From positions 1-8,305 of the forward strand of contig DASYNM010000175.1 in assembly GCA_036008545.1 (NCBI GenBank): a stretch of DNA of 8,305 nt. The letters are read 5' to 3'. The notes beneath the pieces are model-generated. The model saw nothing but the letters and a program-made list of their open reading frames with translations, was not told the DNA's origin and searched no databases. Positions 7,196 to 8,305 of this stretch are shown here, piece by piece. The position numbers were made by a program, and so were the translations under genes. Position 1 is the stretch's first letter, and every line of letters starts with the position of its first letter. The DNA is from Palsa-1400 sp036008545 (GTDB lineage Bacteria > Verrucomicrobiota > Verrucomicrobiia > Limisphaerales > Palsa-1400).

Positions 7196-7583
7196 GCGCC
7201 TCGTGTTGACTCGAACGGCCAAGTTTATTCTCGTGCTGGCGCTGGCCTGTTCGATCGGGTTGCACTGGGTCTTCTTTCAATCACTGGCTTGGACTTCCAT
7301 GCTGGCGGATAATTTGCGCCATGACTCCTTGACGCAAGCGGTCGCGCACACTTTCGACGGCCTCCACCCCTGCGGTCTTTGCAAAGCCATTGCGGACGGG
7401 AAAAAGTCCGAGAAGAAGAGCGAATACGCGCCTTTTTTCAAGACGTTGGAATTTCCGCCCGCCGCGGAAGATTTCGTTTTGACAGTTCCGGCCCGCTTTG
7501 CCCCGCCATCTTGCGCTGAACTTTTCGCCGAATCCCTCTCCAAAACGCCGCCCACGCCTCCGCCGCGCCCCGTCCTCGCCTAA
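7194..7583 (+). CDS. Small membrane-anchored protein with HPCGLCK cysteine motif, function unknown
   Basis: A 129-residue protein I can place only as a family recalled from verrucomicrobial genomes, with no assigned function. A short basic N-terminus (Arg2, Arg7, Lys10) precedes one hydrophobic segment at about 11-33, either a signal anchor or an uncleaved signal peptide. The exported part carries HPCGLCK at 58-64, a CxxC pair beside a histidine, then a charged KKSEKKSE stretch (70-77), FFKTLEFPP (81-89), another Cys at 107 and a proline tail ending PPTPPPRPVLA (119-129). The CxxC with a nearby His suggests metal binding or thiol redox activity in the envelope; this is inference. It weakly recalls DUF2946-type proteins found near copper genes. 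ATG 7194 has no Shine-Dalgarno; TTG 7167 is in frame upstream and GTG 7203 just downstream. The secreted CACGCG protein gene follows on the same strand. Confidence 0.75.
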   Translation: MRLVLTRTAKFILVLALACSIGLHWVFFQSLAWTSMLADNLRHDSLTQAVAHTFDGLHPCGLCKAIADGKKSEKKSEYAPFFKTLEFPPAAEDFVLTVPARFAPPSCAELFAESLSKTPPTPPPRPVLA

Positions 7584-7600
7584 GTCTGCTTCGATCTGTT

Positions 7601-7632
7601 TCGCGCGCTGAATCGCGCGAGTGTTTTATTTC
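7601..7632 (+). terminator. Intrinsic terminator or attenuator between the two right-hand genes
   Basis: Perfect 7-bp arms TCGCGCG (7601-7607) and CGCGCGA (7614-7620) enclose the loop CTGAAT and are followed by GTGTTTTATTTC (7621-7632), a broken T-rich tract. It starts 17 bases after the stop of the HPCGLCK gene. It may end that transcript, or attenuate read-through into the downstream gene, which has no strong promoter of its own. Confidence 0.55.
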
Positions 7633-7638
7633 TGAACC

Positions 7639-7662
7639 GAGACCCGCTTGTTGCGGTGTCTC
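7639..7662 (+). promoter_or_regulatory. Stable hairpin in the leader of the CACGCG protein gene
   Basis: GAGACCCGC (7639-7647) pairs with GCGG-T-GTCTC (7653-7662): nine base pairs with one bulged T, around a TTGTT loop. It ends 19 bases before the ATG at 7682 and has no T-tract after it. With the preceding hairpin it could form a regulatory leader, protect the mRNA end, or be part of a palindromic repeat. Confidence 0.4.
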
Positions 7663-7681
7663 CCATCGACGAATATCGAGA

Positions 7682-8305
7682 ATGAAAATTAAAGGAAAAA
7701 GTATTGCAGTTTTGGCCGTGGTATTGGCGCCGGGCGCGGCCTGGGGTTGCGCCTGCGGGTGCGGAGTTTTTGACGTGGCCACGCAGTCGATGCTGCCCCA
7801 AGGGCCGGGCGGCATGCTCTACGCGGAGTATAACTACATGGATCAGAATATGAATTGGAGCGGCGCCTCGCCTGCACCCGCAGCCAACAATGGCGACAAG
7901 GATATTCGGACCGACTTCACCACCCTTGGTTTCCAATACATGTTCAATCGGAGTTGGGGAGTGCAAGCTGAGTTGCCTTACGACTTTCGCCAGTATCAGG
8001 CGACCGCCGGGGGAGCCACATCCTGGAGCAGCCTTGGCGATGTTCGGCTTGAAGGCATCTACACCGGGTTCTCGCCTGATATGTCAGCGGGGGTGACGTT
8101 CGGATTGAAATTGCCGACGGGCAACGACAACCACGACCTCCCAAGCCTCCTTGATCGCGACACCGAACTGGGCACCGGCAGCACCGACGTCCTGCTGGGT
8201 GGCTTTTACCGTCACACGCTCAACAGCATCACACCCGGCTTGTTCTGGTTTTCTCAAGCGGAGTTGGATGTGCCGTTGCTGATTCAAGGCGGTTATCGAC
8301 CGGGC
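7682..8305 (+). CDS. Secreted outer-membrane beta-barrel-type protein with N-terminal CACGCG cluster, 3' end beyond the window
   Basis: The 208 visible codons are open to the window edge. A signal peptide (basic KIKGK at 2-6, then a hydrophobic core to about 20) ends near AWG, immediately followed by Cys23, Cys25 and Cys27 in CACGCGVF (23-30). The rest alternates polar and hydrophobic residues with many aromatics and glycines, as in outer-membrane barrels: GGMLYAEYNYMDQN (43-56), FQYMFNRSWGVQAELPY, SLGDVRLEGIYTGF, GVTFGLKLPTGND and GTGSTDVLLGGFY. The GLGD-like, LPTG and GTGS motifs resemble the Phenol_MetA_deg (PF13557) group of transporter-like proteins. The cysteine cluster is not a proper lipobox (Trp at -2), so metal binding or disulphides are more likely than lipidation. 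Role is unknown; a link to metals is inference from the cysteines here and in the upstream protein. GAG at 7678-7680 is too close to the ATG to be a good ribosome binding site. Confidence 0.85.
   Translation, partial: MKIKGKSIAVLAVVLAPGAAWGCACGCGVFDVATQSMLPQGPGGMLYAEYNYMDQNMNWSGASPAPAANNGDKDIRTDFTTLGFQYMFNRSWGVQAELPYDFRQYQATAGGATSWSSLGDVRLEGIYTGFSPDMSAGVTFGLKLPTGNDNHDLPSLLDRDTELGTGSTDVLLGGFYRHTLNSITPGLFWFSQAELDVPLLIQGGYRPG

Noticed and set aside
7651..7679. TTGCGG-N17-TATCGA promoter-like pair before the barrel protein gene
   Set aside because: Weak match, and the implied transcription start would fall past the ATG at 7682.

Overview
The window looks like chromosomal DNA of a GC-rich Gram-negative bacterium. 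My best guess is Verrucomicrobiota (Limisphaerales/Pedosphaera-like). This rests on two proteins at the right end that I associate from memory with verrucomicrobial genomes, a dense palindromic intergenic element, and mostly absent Shine-Dalgarno sequences. It is inference, not a database result. Seven protein-coding genes are supported; the outermost two run off the window edges. I see no rRNA, tRNA, CRISPR array or transposase.

Left block (1-4059, all minus strand): a compact three-gene operon, transcribed right to left. First is a polytopic GT87-type membrane glycosyltransferase. It overlaps by 4 bp a GT2 polyprenyl-phosphate glycosyltransferase with two C-terminal membrane helices. Two bases later comes a class II amidotransferase of the asparagine synthetase (AsnB) type, cut by the left edge. 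In a plausible scheme the GT2 enzyme loads a sugar onto undecaprenyl phosphate and the GT87 enzyme uses that lipid-linked sugar on the periplasmic side. The AsnB-like enzyme either makes asparagine or amidates a sugar or glycan precursor. This suggests surface polysaccharide or glycolipid assembly. A possible promoter lies at 4146-4174.

Middle block (4297-6981, minus strand): serA (long-form D-3-phosphoglycerate dehydrogenase with a C-terminal ACT domain), then after 30 bp a secreted SurA/PrsA-like parvulin peptidyl-prolyl isomerase. A good sigma70-type promoter (TTGACC-N17-TAGACT) sits directly before serA and gives a leader of only a few bases.

Right block (6982-8305, plus strand): a 212-bp divergent intergenic region holds the serA promoter, a roughly 48-bp double-palindrome element and a consensus-like rightward promoter. 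It is followed by a small single-helix membrane protein with an HPCGLCK motif and a proline-rich tail. A 98-bp spacer with two strong hairpins, the first resembling an intrinsic terminator, separates it from a secreted beta-barrel-type protein whose N-terminus carries a CACGCG cysteine cluster. This pair is the least characterised part of the window and a candidate envelope metal or redox system, but its function is not shown by the sequence.
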